Source of the DNA: JBAWVR01 sp964583845 | GTDB lineage: Bacteria; Patescibacteriota; Minisyncoccia; Phycocordibacterales; GWA1-40-21 | Reading direction: 5' to 3' | Assembly (NCBI GenBank): GCA_964583845.1 | Contig: CAZOXG010000018.1 | Span: forward strand, 1 to 20,004 | Length of the DNA: 20,004 bases | Shown: positions 6,300 to 14,634 of the stretch, piece by piece | Layout of the letters: each line of letters starts with the position of its first letter | How positions within the stretch are numbered: the stretch's first letter is position 1 | Notes under the pieces: generated by a model | Database searches by the model: none | Seen by the model: the letters and a program-made list of their open reading frames with translations, nothing else | What the model was told of the DNA's origin: nothing | Position numbers and translations under genes: made by a program

Positions 6300-7994
6300 A
6301 TGAGTCACGAAAACCCAAATAATAATATGGAAAATATGGAGAATAGAAAGAATATTGCCGAAAAATTATTTCCAAACGTTACCTTAACACCGGAGGAAAT
6401 TGAAAAGAAATATCCCCCCAGGGAATTACCTGAAGGTGCAATGGTTACAAGAATAGCCCCAAGTCCTACTGGTTTTATGCATATTGGTGGTCTTTATGCC
6501 GCTTTGATTTCTGAAAGGCTTGCACATCAATCAAAAGGGGTGTTTTACTTACGTATCGAAGATACTGATAAGAAAAGAGAAGTGGAGGGTTCTTCTGTGC
6601 TAATCCCTAAATCGCTCGAACATTACGATATCAAAATAGATGAGGGGGAAAACAGTGCAGGTGTTGAATCTGGACAGTATGGACCATACAAGCAGAGTGA
6701 TCGAGTCGAAATATATAAGACCTATGTTAAGTCTTTAGTAGAAAAAGGATTAGCTTATCCGTGTTTTGATACACCTGAGGAGTTGGAAGAAATGAGAAAG
6801 ATACAAGAGGAACAGGGAGTTAGAACCGGATATTATAAACATTGGGCTAAATGGCGAGGTAAAACAGATCAGGAGGTATTGCAGGCTTTGGAAGAGGGAA
6901 AGCCTTTTATCGTCAGATTCAAATCGGAAGGAGATTTTGAGAATAAAATTAAAATTGAAGATGTTTTGATTGGTGAGAAGGAATTATCGGAAAATGATCA
7001 AGACATCGTAATATTAAAATCAGATGATTTGCCAACTTATCATATGGCCCATATCATTGACGATCATTTAATGGGTACAACCCACGTGATTCGTGGTAAT
7101 GAATGGCTTTCTTCGCTACCACTACATCTTCAATTATTTGAAAAAATGGGATGGATACCTCCTAAATATGGTCATATATTTCCAATACAAAAAATGGAGG
7201 GATCATCAAAGAGAAAATTAAGCAAAAGAAAGGATCCGGAAGCTAACGTTGCATTCTATGACGAACAGGGGTACCCGGAAGATGCTGTTGTTGAGTACAT
7301 GCTTAACTTGGCCAACTCAAATTTCGAGGATTGGAGAAAGACTAATCCTGATAAAGATAATAATGAGTTTCCGCTCACTTTAGAAAAATTAGCCAGTTCA
7401 AATGGCCCACTATTTGATTTTGTTAAACTTAATGACGTTAGTAAGGAGATAATTGCCAGATACTCTGCATCTGAGGTGTATAAGAGAGTATTAGATTGGG
7501 CTAAGAAATATGATCAAGGATTTGCTAATTTAATTGAAGATAATCCAGAGTATACCGAAAGAATCTTGAATATTGAGAGAGGAAACGATGGTAAGGCTAG
7601 AAAAGATATTGCTAAATGGTCTGATGTTAAAAAGGAAATAGAATTTTTCTTTGATCAGAGTTTTTTACTAACTAGAGATGAAGTGTTAACACTTTTACCC
7701 GGAACTAATGTAGATGATATTAAATCTATCATTGATTCTTATACAAAGACCTACAATGAAGGTGACACAAAAGAAGAGTGGTTTGCGAAAATTAAAGAAA
7801 TAGCCAAAACTAATGGGTATGCGGAAAACACAAAGGATTACAAAAAGAACCCTGAAAAATTTAAAGGTAACGTCGCTGATATAGCTAAAATTTTTAGAGT
7901 TTTATTGACTGGTAGAGTCCAGACACCTGATTTATATTCTATTGTTCACGCAATGGGTATTGAAAGAGTCTCAAAAAGACTATCGGTAATTTAG
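6300..7994 (+). CDS. gltX: Glutamyl-tRNA synthetase (glutamate-tRNA ligase)
   Basis: The 564-residue class I synthetase charges tRNA with glutamate in the cytosol. TRIAPSPTGFMHIGG (residues 50-64) contains the HIGH-type motif and KLSKR (306-310) is the KMSKS-type loop. YLRIEDTD (83-90) and the NEWL segment (267-270) are GluRS signatures. The C-terminal helical anticodon-binding domain occupies about residues 370-564. An N-terminal extension of about 46 residues ends in YPPRELPEGAMVTR, a feature I associate with other Patescibacteria GluRS genes. It has its own -10 and probably a leaderless transcript, 94 bases ahead of the unusual cluster that begins at 8089. It could be the only copy in the genome and non-discriminating, charging tRNA-Gln too. 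Whether it also charges the tRNA-Glu-like RNA at 16466 is unknown. Confidence 0.95.
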   Translation: MSHENPNNNMENMENRKNIAEKLFPNVTLTPEEIEKKYPPRELPEGAMVTRIAPSPTGFMHIGGLYAALISERLAHQSKGVFYLRIEDTDKKREVEGSSVLIPKSLEHYDIKIDEGENSAGVESGQYGPYKQSDRVEIYKTYVKSLVEKGLAYPCFDTPEELEEMRKIQEEQGVRTGYYKHWAKWRGKTDQEVLQALEEGKPFIVRFKSEGDFENKIKIEDVLIGEKELSENDQDIVILKSDDLPTYHMAHIIDDHLMGTTHVIRGNEWLSSLPLHLQLFEKMGWIPPKYGHIFPIQKMEGSSKRKLSKRKDPEANVAFYDEQGYPEDAVVEYMLNLANSNFEDWRKTNPDKDNNEFPLTLEKLASSNGPLFDFVKLNDVSKEIIARYSASEVYKRVLDWAKKYDQGFANLIEDNPEYTERILNIERGNDGKARKDIAKWSDVKKEIEFFFDQSFLLTRDEVLTLLPGTNVDDIKSIIDSYTKTYNEGDTKEEWFAKIKEIAKTNGYAENTKDYKKNPEKFKGNVADIAKIFRVLLTGRVQTPDLYSIVHAMGIERVSKRLSVI

Positions 7995-8064
7995 TTCAGC
8001 TTTTTTCTAAAATAAACACCTCTCCACTGAGTTTTCTTTTGGGACTTGCATTTTGTTATATATA

Positions 8065-8073
8065 TGGTATTAT
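8065..8073 (+). promoter_or_regulatory. Extended -10 at the head of the biosynthetic cluster
   Basis: TGGTATTAT is an extended -10 with predicted start near 8080, 9 bases before ATG 8089. A second extended -10-like match, TGTTATATA, lies at 8054-8062. No T-tract terminator was seen between gltX and this point, so read-through from gltX is possible. Confidence 0.45.
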
Positions 8074-8088
8074 ATCATGTGCAAATTT

Positions 8089-9324
8089 ATGGACAAGAAA
8101 ATAGTCGAATTGGCGGAAAAAACGCTAAATACTAAGCTTGTGTCCTCTGATAATATAAGTAAATTGGAGTCTATTTTTGATTCAATTAAAAAAGCAAACT
8201 ACTCTAAAAGTAGAGATATTTTTAAACCTGACCAAAAACAGTCTATAAAGAATCTCGCTGATTTTATTGAAAAAGCTTTTAGTTTATATAATGAAGTCGT
8301 TGTTTTTGCTTGTGATGCAATTTCTTATGAATATTATTTATCAGATATTCAAAAAAAATCAAAAAAATATTCTCACAGGATAGGTATTTTGTCCTCCGTG
8401 TTCCCTTCGACGACCTCAACGGTATGGCCAAGCATAATTACCGGCACATCGCCGTCTGAGCATGGAATTTATGGTACTTCATTTCTTCATGAAAAATTAA
8501 AAAAGAACTATATATGGATAAGTAACACCATTAATCACAAAAGTGAAAGGGCTGTCATTAATGATATGGACCTAGTTTTGAATCTTTCTCACAAGGAGAC
8601 GATTTTTGAAAAATTGAAAAATAAAGGTATTAATTCTTATTATTTAGGTTCTCATGGACAAAGGGGTTTAAATCCTTTTCGAAAAGAACTTATTGCTGGC
8701 AGTACACACATTGATCCTGGTATTAAATATGCTGAGCTTAAGAAAGATCCACAAAGATTGGTTGATTATTTCCTTGATAAAGATGAAGAACTTCTAAAAA
8801 TGCGCAATGTTAAAAAATTAATCTGGAATTATGTTGATTTTGACGATTATGTTCATGAACAGGGGTACAAGAAACTGTCTGTTAAATTAGATTGGAACAC
8901 TATCTTTAGGTTTTGGAAAAAGAATAAAAAGAATAGGCTGTTTTTATTAATTTCTGACCATGGGCAGATAGCTCAGACTCCAAAAGATTTTAATATTCTT
9001 AAGGCCTCAAGTGATAACAAGAATTTAAAATATAACTCTGGTGGAGCTGGAAGGGTTGTGTATTTTTACCCAAAAGACGGTAGAGAACAAGAAATTTATG
9101 AGTGGGTTAAGAAAATAGTCGGTAATAGCGGATTAGTTTTAAAAAAGGAAGAATTAGTCTCTTTAGGTTTGCTTAATAACAAAGCTGTAGGTTTTGATCG
9201 TATTGGTTCTGTCGTAGCCATAGCAACTTCGCCCCATTTCCCATCAGTGGGGAATACATATGTTTCCGAACACGGATCATTAAGTTCTATAGAAATGTTT
9301 GTACCTATCATTATTCAGATATAA
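8089..9324 (+). CDS. Type I phosphodiesterase/nucleotide pyrophosphatase family protein (alkaline phosphatase superfamily)
   Basis: The 411-residue protein has the alkaline-phosphatase-superfamily metal sites: Asp76 (ACDAIS), the nucleophile region FPSTTSTVWPSIITGTSPSEHG (Thr109 likely), Asp250-Asp252 with His256 (VDFDDYVHEQG), Asp290-His291 (SDHG) and His395 (SEHG). This order fits nucleotide pyrophosphatase/phosphodiesterase family members, which cleave phosphodiester or pyrophosphate bonds using two zinc ions. No signal peptide is visible, so it is probably cytosolic, unlike many relatives. I chose ATG 8089 because the predicted transcript begins near 8080; in-frame alternatives are ATG 8077 and TTG 8053. 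It is the first gene of a tight run (13-base gap to the next), so a cluster role such as releasing a nucleotide-linked intermediate is possible but unproven. Confidence 0.75.
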   Translation: MDKKIVELAEKTLNTKLVSSDNISKLESIFDSIKKANYSKSRDIFKPDQKQSIKNLADFIEKAFSLYNEVVVFACDAISYEYYLSDIQKKSKKYSHRIGILSSVFPSTTSTVWPSIITGTSPSEHGIYGTSFLHEKLKKNYIWISNTINHKSERAVINDMDLVLNLSHKETIFEKLKNKGINSYYLGSHGQRGLNPFRKELIAGSTHIDPGIKYAELKKDPQRLVDYFLDKDEELLKMRNVKKLIWNYVDFDDYVHEQGYKKLSVKLDWNTIFRFWKKNKKNRLFLLISDHGQIAQTPKDFNILKASSDNKNLKYNSGGAGRVVYFYPKDGREQEIYEWVKKIVGNSGLVLKKEELVSLGLLNNKAVGFDRIGSVVAIATSPHFPSVGNTYVSEHGSLSSIEMFVPIIIQI

Positions 9325-9337
9325 AAGAAAAAATGTA

Positions 9338-10549
9338 ATGAATAAATATCTTAAAAAAGTAGTAGAAGTTGAGACAAAGTATAAGAATATGCTTCATTTG
9401 GGCGCGAATGAAAATGTTTTATCTCCACTTGCTGAAAGAATGTTTCAGTCATCACTTCATAATAGATATTATATGGGTCCAGGCGAGAAAGGCGTTGCCA
9501 CCTTTGGAAGAAATGCCGCCTTCAAAGGTATGCCAGAAATTGAAAGAATACTTGATGAGGCACATAGGAAAGCTGAGCAAATGCTTCATGCTGGTTATGT
9601 CAGCTTCTCTTGTTTGTCTGGCGCTCATGCGATGATTAGCAGTCTGTTAAGTCTTACACAACCTGGAGACACAATTATGTCTGTTCCTTCAAATCAGGGT
9701 GGGCATTTTTGCACAAAAGGAATTATTGAGAGGACCGGAAGAAAGCATGTTTTTACGGAATACGACCGTAAAAAATTAACATTTGATGTTGAGAAAATAG
9801 CTAAGATATGTAAAGATTTCAATGTTAAGGCAATATATCTCGATGTTTCGGTATATCTTAATCCTCATCCGATAAGAGAATTGAGAAAAGCTGTTGGACC
9901 TGATATTTTTATCTTTTATGATGCTAGTCACACTCTTGGTTTGATAATGGGAGGTGTATTTCAATCTCCTTTAGAAGAGGGAGCTAACGTTATTTGTGCT
10001 AATACTCACAAGACATTTCCGGGGCCTCATCGCGGTTTGATTGCATTTAAGGATGGGGATTTAGGCAGAAAAACAGATCATTTTATTACTCATAATTTTG
10101 TTTCGACCATTCAGACAAACAGCCTGTTGTCTTTAGCGGTGACAGTTCTCGAGTTTAACAAATGGGGTAAGAAATATGCTGTACAAGTGGTAAAAAATGC
10201 CAATGTTTTGGCTAAATGGTTAACCGAGGCTGGTTTAAGAGTTAGAAATGTGGCTGACCGTGTTTATACAAAAAACCATCAGATTCATGTTTATATTGAT
10301 ATACCTAGAGAAGAAGCAATTGAGCTTTTTCTGCGAAATAATATAAGTGTGAATACCAGTGGGGCTCTTGGCGATAAATTATTCCTCAGAATAGGCTTAC
10401 AAGAAATAACCAAAAGGGGAATGAAGGAAAAAGACATGAAATCTCTGGCAGACTTTATTATTAAAATTCTAAAAGGAGAGAACGTCCTGAGAGGTGTAAA
10501 CAGTTTTAGTCGTAAATTTCAAAAAGTGGACTACGGATTTAATATCTAA
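9338..10549 (+). CDS. Serine hydroxymethyltransferase-like PLP enzyme
   Basis: The 403-residue protein is a fold-type I PLP enzyme closest in motif layout to serine hydroxymethyltransferase. NTHKTFPGPHRG (residues 222-233) carries the PLP Lys225. YDASHTLGL (194-202) has Asp195 and His198, equal to the DxAH segment of SHMT, and HNRYYMGP (41-48) recalls the substrate/folate loop. It differs from glyA enzymes elsewhere: the NVQPHSG cofactor loop is CLSGAHA, and overall identity looks low. SHMT moves a one-carbon unit from serine to tetrahydrofolate, and relatives act as threonine aldolases or on other beta-hydroxy amino acids. I chose ATG 9338 rather than the TTG-like upstream start because the latter overlaps the phosphodiesterase. 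It begins a run of genes with gaps of only 1-15 bases. A cluster-specific aldol or retro-aldol role is inferred. Confidence 0.8.
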   Translation: MNKYLKKVVEVETKYKNMLHLGANENVLSPLAERMFQSSLHNRYYMGPGEKGVATFGRNAAFKGMPEIERILDEAHRKAEQMLHAGYVSFSCLSGAHAMISSLLSLTQPGDTIMSVPSNQGGHFCTKGIIERTGRKHVFTEYDRKKLTFDVEKIAKICKDFNVKAIYLDVSVYLNPHPIRELRKAVGPDIFIFYDASHTLGLIMGGVFQSPLEEGANVICANTHKTFPGPHRGLIAFKDGDLGRKTDHFITHNFVSTIQTNSLLSLAVTVLEFNKWGKKYAVQVVKNANVLAKWLTEAGLRVRNVADRVYTKNHQIHVYIDIPREEAIELFLRNNISVNTSGALGDKLFLRIGLQEITKRGMKEKDMKSLADFIIKILKGENVLRGVNSFSRKFQKVDYGFNI

Positions 10550-10552
10550 AAT

Positions 10553-11812
10553 ATGAAACGTAAAATTAATCAAAATTTACATAACCAGGCATACAATGAT
10601 TTTCGTTGGTATTTGGATACCACTTATACTGCAAAAGGGAGTGAACCGGTTATCGGTTTATCTGTGGGCTATCCGGCCGCCGGAGAGTTTCCCTTACCAA
10701 ATAGTGTTCTTGATAAATTGATGCCCTACGAGAATGGGAGGGAAAAACCTCGTCCGGGCTATGGTTGGGAGGCTGGTTCCACTTCATTAAGACAGTCAAT
10801 TGTTGCCTTTGAAAATCTACTACATAATGTGTCATATAACAACGATAATATATGTATGGTAGCCGGAGCCTCTTACGGACTAAATAGGATTTTTGAACAA
10901 ATCTTCAAGGGAAAAAATAATTCACAACTTTTAGTTGTGGCACCGACTTTTTATAGAATGCTTGGAAGGGCAGACAATTATGCGGATGTCGTCTCTGTTG
11001 TTGGTAGGGAGGAAAATGATTTTCAAATCACTGCCAGTGAGCTTTTGAGTAGCCTTGATAATAATACAAAAGCCGTGTTTATTCTTAACCCTTCAAATCC
11101 TACCTATATTTATTATCCTGACAGTTTCTTTGAAGAGGTTATTCCTGTCTTAAAAAGTAAGGGTATATATCTAATCATCGATGAATCAGGAGATGCCTTT
11201 TATATGGGGGAACAGAAAGAGAGACTAAAGAAATTTCCATCAATTATTGAATCTGAAAACGTTATCCGTATCGTGACCGCTTCAAAGAAGTATTTGTTTG
11301 CAGAATACCGGATAGGTTATGTTCTTGCTGGGAAAAAATTTATAGGGAATAAAGGAAAAGGCTTTATAAAATTAATTGGGGATGATATAGGTAATGCGCC
11401 TTTGGCGGCAAATGAAGCATGGGAGCAGATTATCAAACATGAGATTCTATACCTTGAGAGCAAGAAATGCCTCGAACGAAACTGTGATTTTGAAATTAAA
11501 CACAATAAAAATAACGAAATTATTGCTGATTTACGATCGTTCGCGATTATGAGACTCAGAAAGTCAAAAAAGATCGGTAAAATCATTGTGCCAAACACCA
11601 ATTTCAATGTTTGCTTTAAAGTGACAGGTACTAAATATAAAAACGATAAGGAATTGTACAAAGCTTTGCTATCCGAAACTAAGATAAGTATATTGCCGTG
11701 CTCAGGTCTTGGTATACCATCTGAATTGATGTATTTCAGACTAACTTACGGTATTAACAAAAGATTATTAAATACCGCTCTAGACAAATTTTTGGATTTT
11801 ATAGAAAAGTAA
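10553..11812 (+). CDS. Class I/II PLP-dependent aminotransferase
   Basis: The 419-residue protein has the fold-type I aminotransferase order: PGYGWEAGSTSLRQSI (residues 68-83), the NPSNPTYIYY loop (179-188) with the Asn that contacts the cofactor, Asp210 in IIDESGDAFY, and TASKKYLFAEYRIG (242-255) with PLP Lys245 and substrate-carboxylate or phosphate-binding Arg253. The C-terminal small domain is complete. It would swap an amino group with a keto acid or aldehyde. The substrate is not readable. Three bases separate it from the SHMT-like gene and one from the HAD gene, a clear operon arrangement. It is not a glutamate-1-semialdehyde aminomutase, which belongs to class III and is expected in the heme route. 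Confidence 0.85.
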   Translation: MKRKINQNLHNQAYNDFRWYLDTTYTAKGSEPVIGLSVGYPAAGEFPLPNSVLDKLMPYENGREKPRPGYGWEAGSTSLRQSIVAFENLLHNVSYNNDNICMVAGASYGLNRIFEQIFKGKNNSQLLVVAPTFYRMLGRADNYADVVSVVGREENDFQITASELLSSLDNNTKAVFILNPSNPTYIYYPDSFFEEVIPVLKSKGIYLIIDESGDAFYMGEQKERLKKFPSIIESENVIRIVTASKKYLFAEYRIGYVLAGKKFIGNKGKGFIKLIGDDIGNAPLAANEAWEQIIKHEILYLESKKCLERNCDFEIKHNKNNEIIADLRSFAIMRLRKSKKIGKIIVPNTNFNVCFKVTGTKYKNDKELYKALLSETKISILPCSGLGIPSELMYFRLTYGINKRLLNTALDKFLDFIEK

Positions 11813-11813
11813 A

Positions 11814-12425
11814 ATGAAAAACAATAATAAAAAAGTAACCCATATATTGTGCGACTTATCAGATGTGCTTATCAAAGGTATTGAGGGTATTGAATTATCG
11901 TTGTCAAAAAAGGTGGGACTTCCCGTTGAAAAAGTAAAAGAAGTTCTTTTTTCATATGATTTTCGTCCTATTTGGTTAGGGCTTTTAGACGAGGATGCTT
12001 TTGTTGGCAAGTTAATAAAAGATACGGGTTGGACTTTAAGTGTCGGGACTTTCAAAGAAATCATCAGAAATAATTTCTTTGAAATAGATGGTGTGAGAGA
12101 GATTTATCTGGAGTTAAGGAAGAAATACACTTTAATTTTGTTCTCAGTAAATGCTAGGGAATGGGTAAAGTACCTGGACAGTAATTTTAAATACGTCCAT
12201 TTATTTGATGAAGTATTGTATTCTTATGATATTGGATATACGAAAAGAGAGCCTGAGTCTTTTAAATTTATTATCAATAAGTTCAGATTGGATCCAGGTT
12301 GTGTAATATTAATTGATGACTCAGGTAGAAACATTTTAGTGTCTGAAAGTGTCGGTATTAAGGGGATTAAATTTATTAACTCAGAAATTTTAAAAGCAAC
12401 ATTGGGTAATTTAAATATATTATAA
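11814..12425 (+). CDS. HAD-superfamily hydrolase (HAD-IA)
   Basis: The 203-residue protein has HAD motif I CDLSDVLI with nucleophile Asp14; the second Asp of the usual DxD is Ser16. Motif II is LILFSVN (Ser111), motif III is Lys144 in YTKREPESF and motif IV is Asp168-Asp169 in LIDDSGRN. An alpha-helical cap lies between motif I and II (about residues 20-95). HAD-IA enzymes usually remove phosphate from small molecules, and the Ser in place of the second Asp also occurs in relatives with DLGNV-type motif I, whose chemistry can be altered. It starts one base after the aminotransferase stop and the GTP cyclohydrolase starts two bases after its stop. In riboflavin pathways HAD enzymes act on the dephosphorylation step after GTP cyclohydrolase II, so a parallel role here is a fair guess. 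Confidence 0.75.
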   Translation: MKNNNKKVTHILCDLSDVLIKGIEGIELSLSKKVGLPVEKVKEVLFSYDFRPIWLGLLDEDAFVGKLIKDTGWTLSVGTFKEIIRNNFFEIDGVREIYLELRKKYTLILFSVNAREWVKYLDSNFKYVHLFDEVLYSYDIGYTKREPESFKFIINKFRLDPGCVILIDDSGRNILVSESVGIKGIKFINSEILKATLGNLNIL

Positions 12426-12427
12426 AC

Positions 12428-13012
12428 ATGTCAATAACAAATAGGACAAAATTAGTCACAGAATTTGGTGAGATGGATGTGTCATATCACGAATCTGATA
12501 ATGGTTTTTGTGTATCCTTATCTAAAGGGGGGTTGAAAAACGGACCAGTTGTTAGAATTCATTCATCTTGTTTGTTCAGCGAAGCCCTACATTCTATTGA
12601 TTGTGATTGTAACTTACAATTGGCTAGCGCAATAAAGTATATTTCTGAAGAGGGAAATGGCGCAATTATTTATTTGTATCAGGAGGGTCGGGGACATGGA
12701 TTAGATAAAAAAATTAAGGCCATGGGGGTCATGAGGGATATGAAATGTGATACGGCAGAAGCTTTTCACCATCTTAATTACGAATTAGATCCCAGAGATT
12801 ATAAAATAGCTGTAGACGCTCTAAAGGATTTGAATATCTGTCGAGAGATAAGGCTCATATCGAATAACCCCAGAAAAATTATAGCCCTAGAGAGATCTGG
12901 TTTTAAGGTAAAACGCCTTACTCTTACCTATCCATTAAATGAGGCAACAAAAAAATATTTGCAGTCAAAAAAAGATAAACTCGGACATGTAATAGATTGG
13001 ATAGGAAAATAA
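12428..13012 (+). CDS. GTP cyclohydrolase II homologue with Tyr-to-Met active-site change
   Basis: The 194-residue protein is a clear RibA-type enzyme, which opens GTP at the imidazole ring. Zinc ligands are Cys48 (IHSSC), Cys59 and Cys61 (DCDCN), with the same 11 and 2 spacing as E. coli. QEGRGHGL (86-92) is the catalytic GTP-binding loop, and Arg123 (DPRDY) equals the E. coli Arg128. The E. coli catalytic Tyr105 in NKIRAY aligns without gaps to Met99 in KKIKAM. From memory, a Streptomyces coelicolor homologue with Met at this site stops at the formamidopyrimidine (FAPy) product instead of the diaminopyrimidine. So I expect FAPy-ribosyl phosphate, though this is inferred. There is no RibB fusion and no other riboflavin gene in the window. 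It lies inside the operon, two bases after the HAD gene. Confidence 0.9.
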   Translation: MSITNRTKLVTEFGEMDVSYHESDNGFCVSLSKGGLKNGPVVRIHSSCLFSEALHSIDCDCNLQLASAIKYISEEGNGAIIYLYQEGRGHGLDKKIKAMGVMRDMKCDTAEAFHHLNYELDPRDYKIAVDALKDLNICREIRLISNNPRKIIALERSGFKVKRLTLTYPLNEATKKYLQSKKDKLGHVIDWIGK

Positions 13013-13027
13013 ATAAAACAACAAATT

Positions 13028-13957
13028 ATGCCAAATTATTCAATATCACCAGAATTAGTCGATTTGTGTAAAAGAATATCTTGTAGTTTTATCGATGCTA
13101 GAACATCATCTAAGGATTATGTCGGTAGTGCCGCACGGGTCTTATTGCCTGAGATTGAAAAACAAGAAGGTGTTCTTTTGTCCACATGTCTACGTTTTGA
13201 AATCTATAGGTTTGATGGACCACAGAAGCCCACGCCGTCTCTTTTTTATGCTGATGGAATAACTTGCGTAAGAAGACTTTTGTCTATTATGACTGGTCTT
13301 CAGTCTGAGATTGTGGGGGAGAAAGAGATACTTATGCAAGTCGAGAAAAGTATCAACGATGCATTTGAGTCTAAAAAGATAGATGATGTGGCATACTTGG
13401 GGTTGCAGAATTTGTTACAGATTAGTCAGAAAGTAAGGAGAATGTGCTCGGTTGAAACTAATGAGAATTATTCAACTATCGGAGCGTCCTTATTAAACAA
13501 GCATCTTTCTCAGATGTCGAACGCGGTAGTCATGGTTATTGGTGCCGGTTATATGTCCGAGGCCTTCCTGAAGGCTATTGACGTTCCATTACGTAAGCTT
13601 ATTTGGGCAAATAGAAGTGTGTCAAAGTTACAAAAAAAAGTTAAAAAGATGAAAAATATATCTGGTATAGAAATAATATTTTGTGATTTGGATGAGGTCC
13701 GCCAGAAACTGGTGACGGCGGATATAATATTTTCAGCAATAGGTAATTCTCCTCTTTTGTTCAAATCAGAAAAATTTAAATCTGGTGTGAAGATCATCGA
13801 TGTCTCTTACCCCCAAGTTTTTGCTGAATTTTCAGAATGCGATATCATCAATATCGCCAATACTCATTTTGATAAATTGGTTAATAAACCAATTGCCAAG
13901 AAGAATATTACCCTGGCAAATAGGGAAATAGATAATATAATATCTATAATATTATGA
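13028..13957 (+). CDS. Glutamyl-tRNA reductase-like protein lacking the dimerisation domain
   Basis: The 309-residue protein has the HemA catalytic and NADPH domains. LSTCLRFEIY (51-60) contains Cys54, the thioester nucleophile, with Asn of STCNR changed to Leu55. GLQSEIVGEKEILMQVEKS (90-108) is the conserved glutamyl-site segment. The usual His of the HLMRV segment is Arg83. VIGAGYM (170-176) is the nucleotide-binding glycine loop, ANRS (194-197) the cofactor segment. HemA proteins are about 420 residues; this one ends at about the close of the NADPH domain, missing the spinal helix and C-terminal dimerisation domain. It presumably reduces an aminoacyl-tRNA to an aldehyde. The two changed residues suggest altered specificity. 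It overlaps the next gene by four bases (ATGA). Confidence 0.75.
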   Translation: MPNYSISPELVDLCKRISCSFIDARTSSKDYVGSAARVLLPEIEKQEGVLLSTCLRFEIYRFDGPQKPTPSLFYADGITCVRRLLSIMTGLQSEIVGEKEILMQVEKSINDAFESKKIDDVAYLGLQNLLQISQKVRRMCSVETNENYSTIGASLLNKHLSQMSNAVVMVIGAGYMSEAFLKAIDVPLRKLIWANRSVSKLQKKVKKMKNISGIEIIFCDLDEVRQKLVTADIIFSAIGNSPLLFKSEKFKSGVKIIDVSYPQVFAEFSECDIINIANTHFDKLVNKPIAKKNITLANREIDNIISIIL

Positions 13958-14628
13958 TATTAGAAACAGTTAAAAAATATTTAAAACCTGAGGAGATAGT
14001 GCTTATTACAAGTAATTATGGGGGTGGTCAGTCGAGCGACATAGATATATATTGTATTACCACAGCGAAGTCCGCTATTTATCTGTTTTCAAATAAAGAT
14101 TCGGTTTGGATTGAATTATTTATCGACAATATAGAAGATGTTTATAATAAGATAAATAATATCGACGAAATCGCGATTAATTTTATCAGGGAGATGGACT
14201 TTGTCTATGGTGATAAGAGCCTATTTGAGGCCTTGAGAACTAGAACTGAAAAAATTGTCTCTAATTACAAAATACCAGAAAGAAGGAAAAATATAATAAA
14301 ATATAGGATCAAAGTATTATTTTCAAAATATTTAAGTTGTGATAGAAATAAAAATGAAACACAGCGTAAGTTTATTATCAATTCTTTGTCTTACCCTTTG
14401 ATTCAATTGGTTTTAGAATATTATAATATTTTTCCTTCTTCTCCTAAAAAATGGATTATTCAATTAAAAAAAAGAATTCCAAGAAGAGATTTTTTGGATA
14501 TTCAGAGGTTGATTAGCGGAGATGCTGGTAAAAATTTAATAATCAGATTATACGATAAATACGTAGGAAAATTAGGTAATATCAAACTAGATAAGAGTAA
14601 GGACAATAATTTGACTTTTTTGTCCTGA
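13954..14628 (+). CDS. Nucleotidyltransferase-fold protein, function unknown
   Basis: The 224-residue protein begins with a polymerase-beta-type nucleotidyltransferase signature: ITSNYGGGQSSDIDIYCI, a glycine-rich loop (residues 21-26), then Asp29 and Asp31 for metal. The rest is helical and Lys-rich (FVYGDKSLFEAL at about 89-100, then a Lys/Arg-rich tail). That arrangement, an NTase domain followed by helices, occurs in minimal nucleotidyltransferases and antibiotic nucleotidyltransferases, which add AMP or another nucleotide to a small molecule or RNA. Its start overlaps the reductase stop (ATGA), so it is translationally coupled. Its product could adenylylate the pathway intermediate or act on tRNA; both are guesses. 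It ends six bases before the convergent thiamine enzyme. No third catalytic Asp is obvious, so activity is uncertain. Confidence 0.55.
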   Translation: MILETVKKYLKPEEIVLITSNYGGGQSSDIDIYCITTAKSAIYLFSNKDSVWIELFIDNIEDVYNKINNIDEIAINFIREMDFVYGDKSLFEALRTRTEKIVSNYKIPERRKNIIKYRIKVLFSKYLSCDRNKNETQRKFIINSLSYPLIQLVLEYYNIFPSSPKKWIIQLKKRIPRRDFLDIQRLISGDAGKNLIIRLYDKYVGKLGNIKLDKSKDNNLTFLS

Positions 14629-14634
14629 AATAAT

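Noticed and set aside
6300..7994. gltX as a cluster-dedicated glutamyl-tRNA synthetase
   Set aside because: It has its own promoter and looks like an ordinary essential CPR GluRS. Dedicated use is not supported unless a second gltX exists in the genome.
14600..14626. Hairpin AGGACAA/TTGTCCT as a convergent terminator
   Set aside because: It lies inside the coding end of the nucleotidyltransferase-like gene and has no T-run after it on either strand.
9338..14628. Ordinary heme plus riboflavin biosynthesis operon
   Set aside because: There is no GSA aminomutase, no porphobilinogen genes, no ribD/E/H, the reductase is shortened and the cyclohydrolase has Met at the catalytic Tyr.
4439..14628. 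Alternative genetic code (TGA as Gly)
   Set aside because: TGA ends several well-defined genes at expected lengths (4439, 13955, 14626), so the standard code fits.
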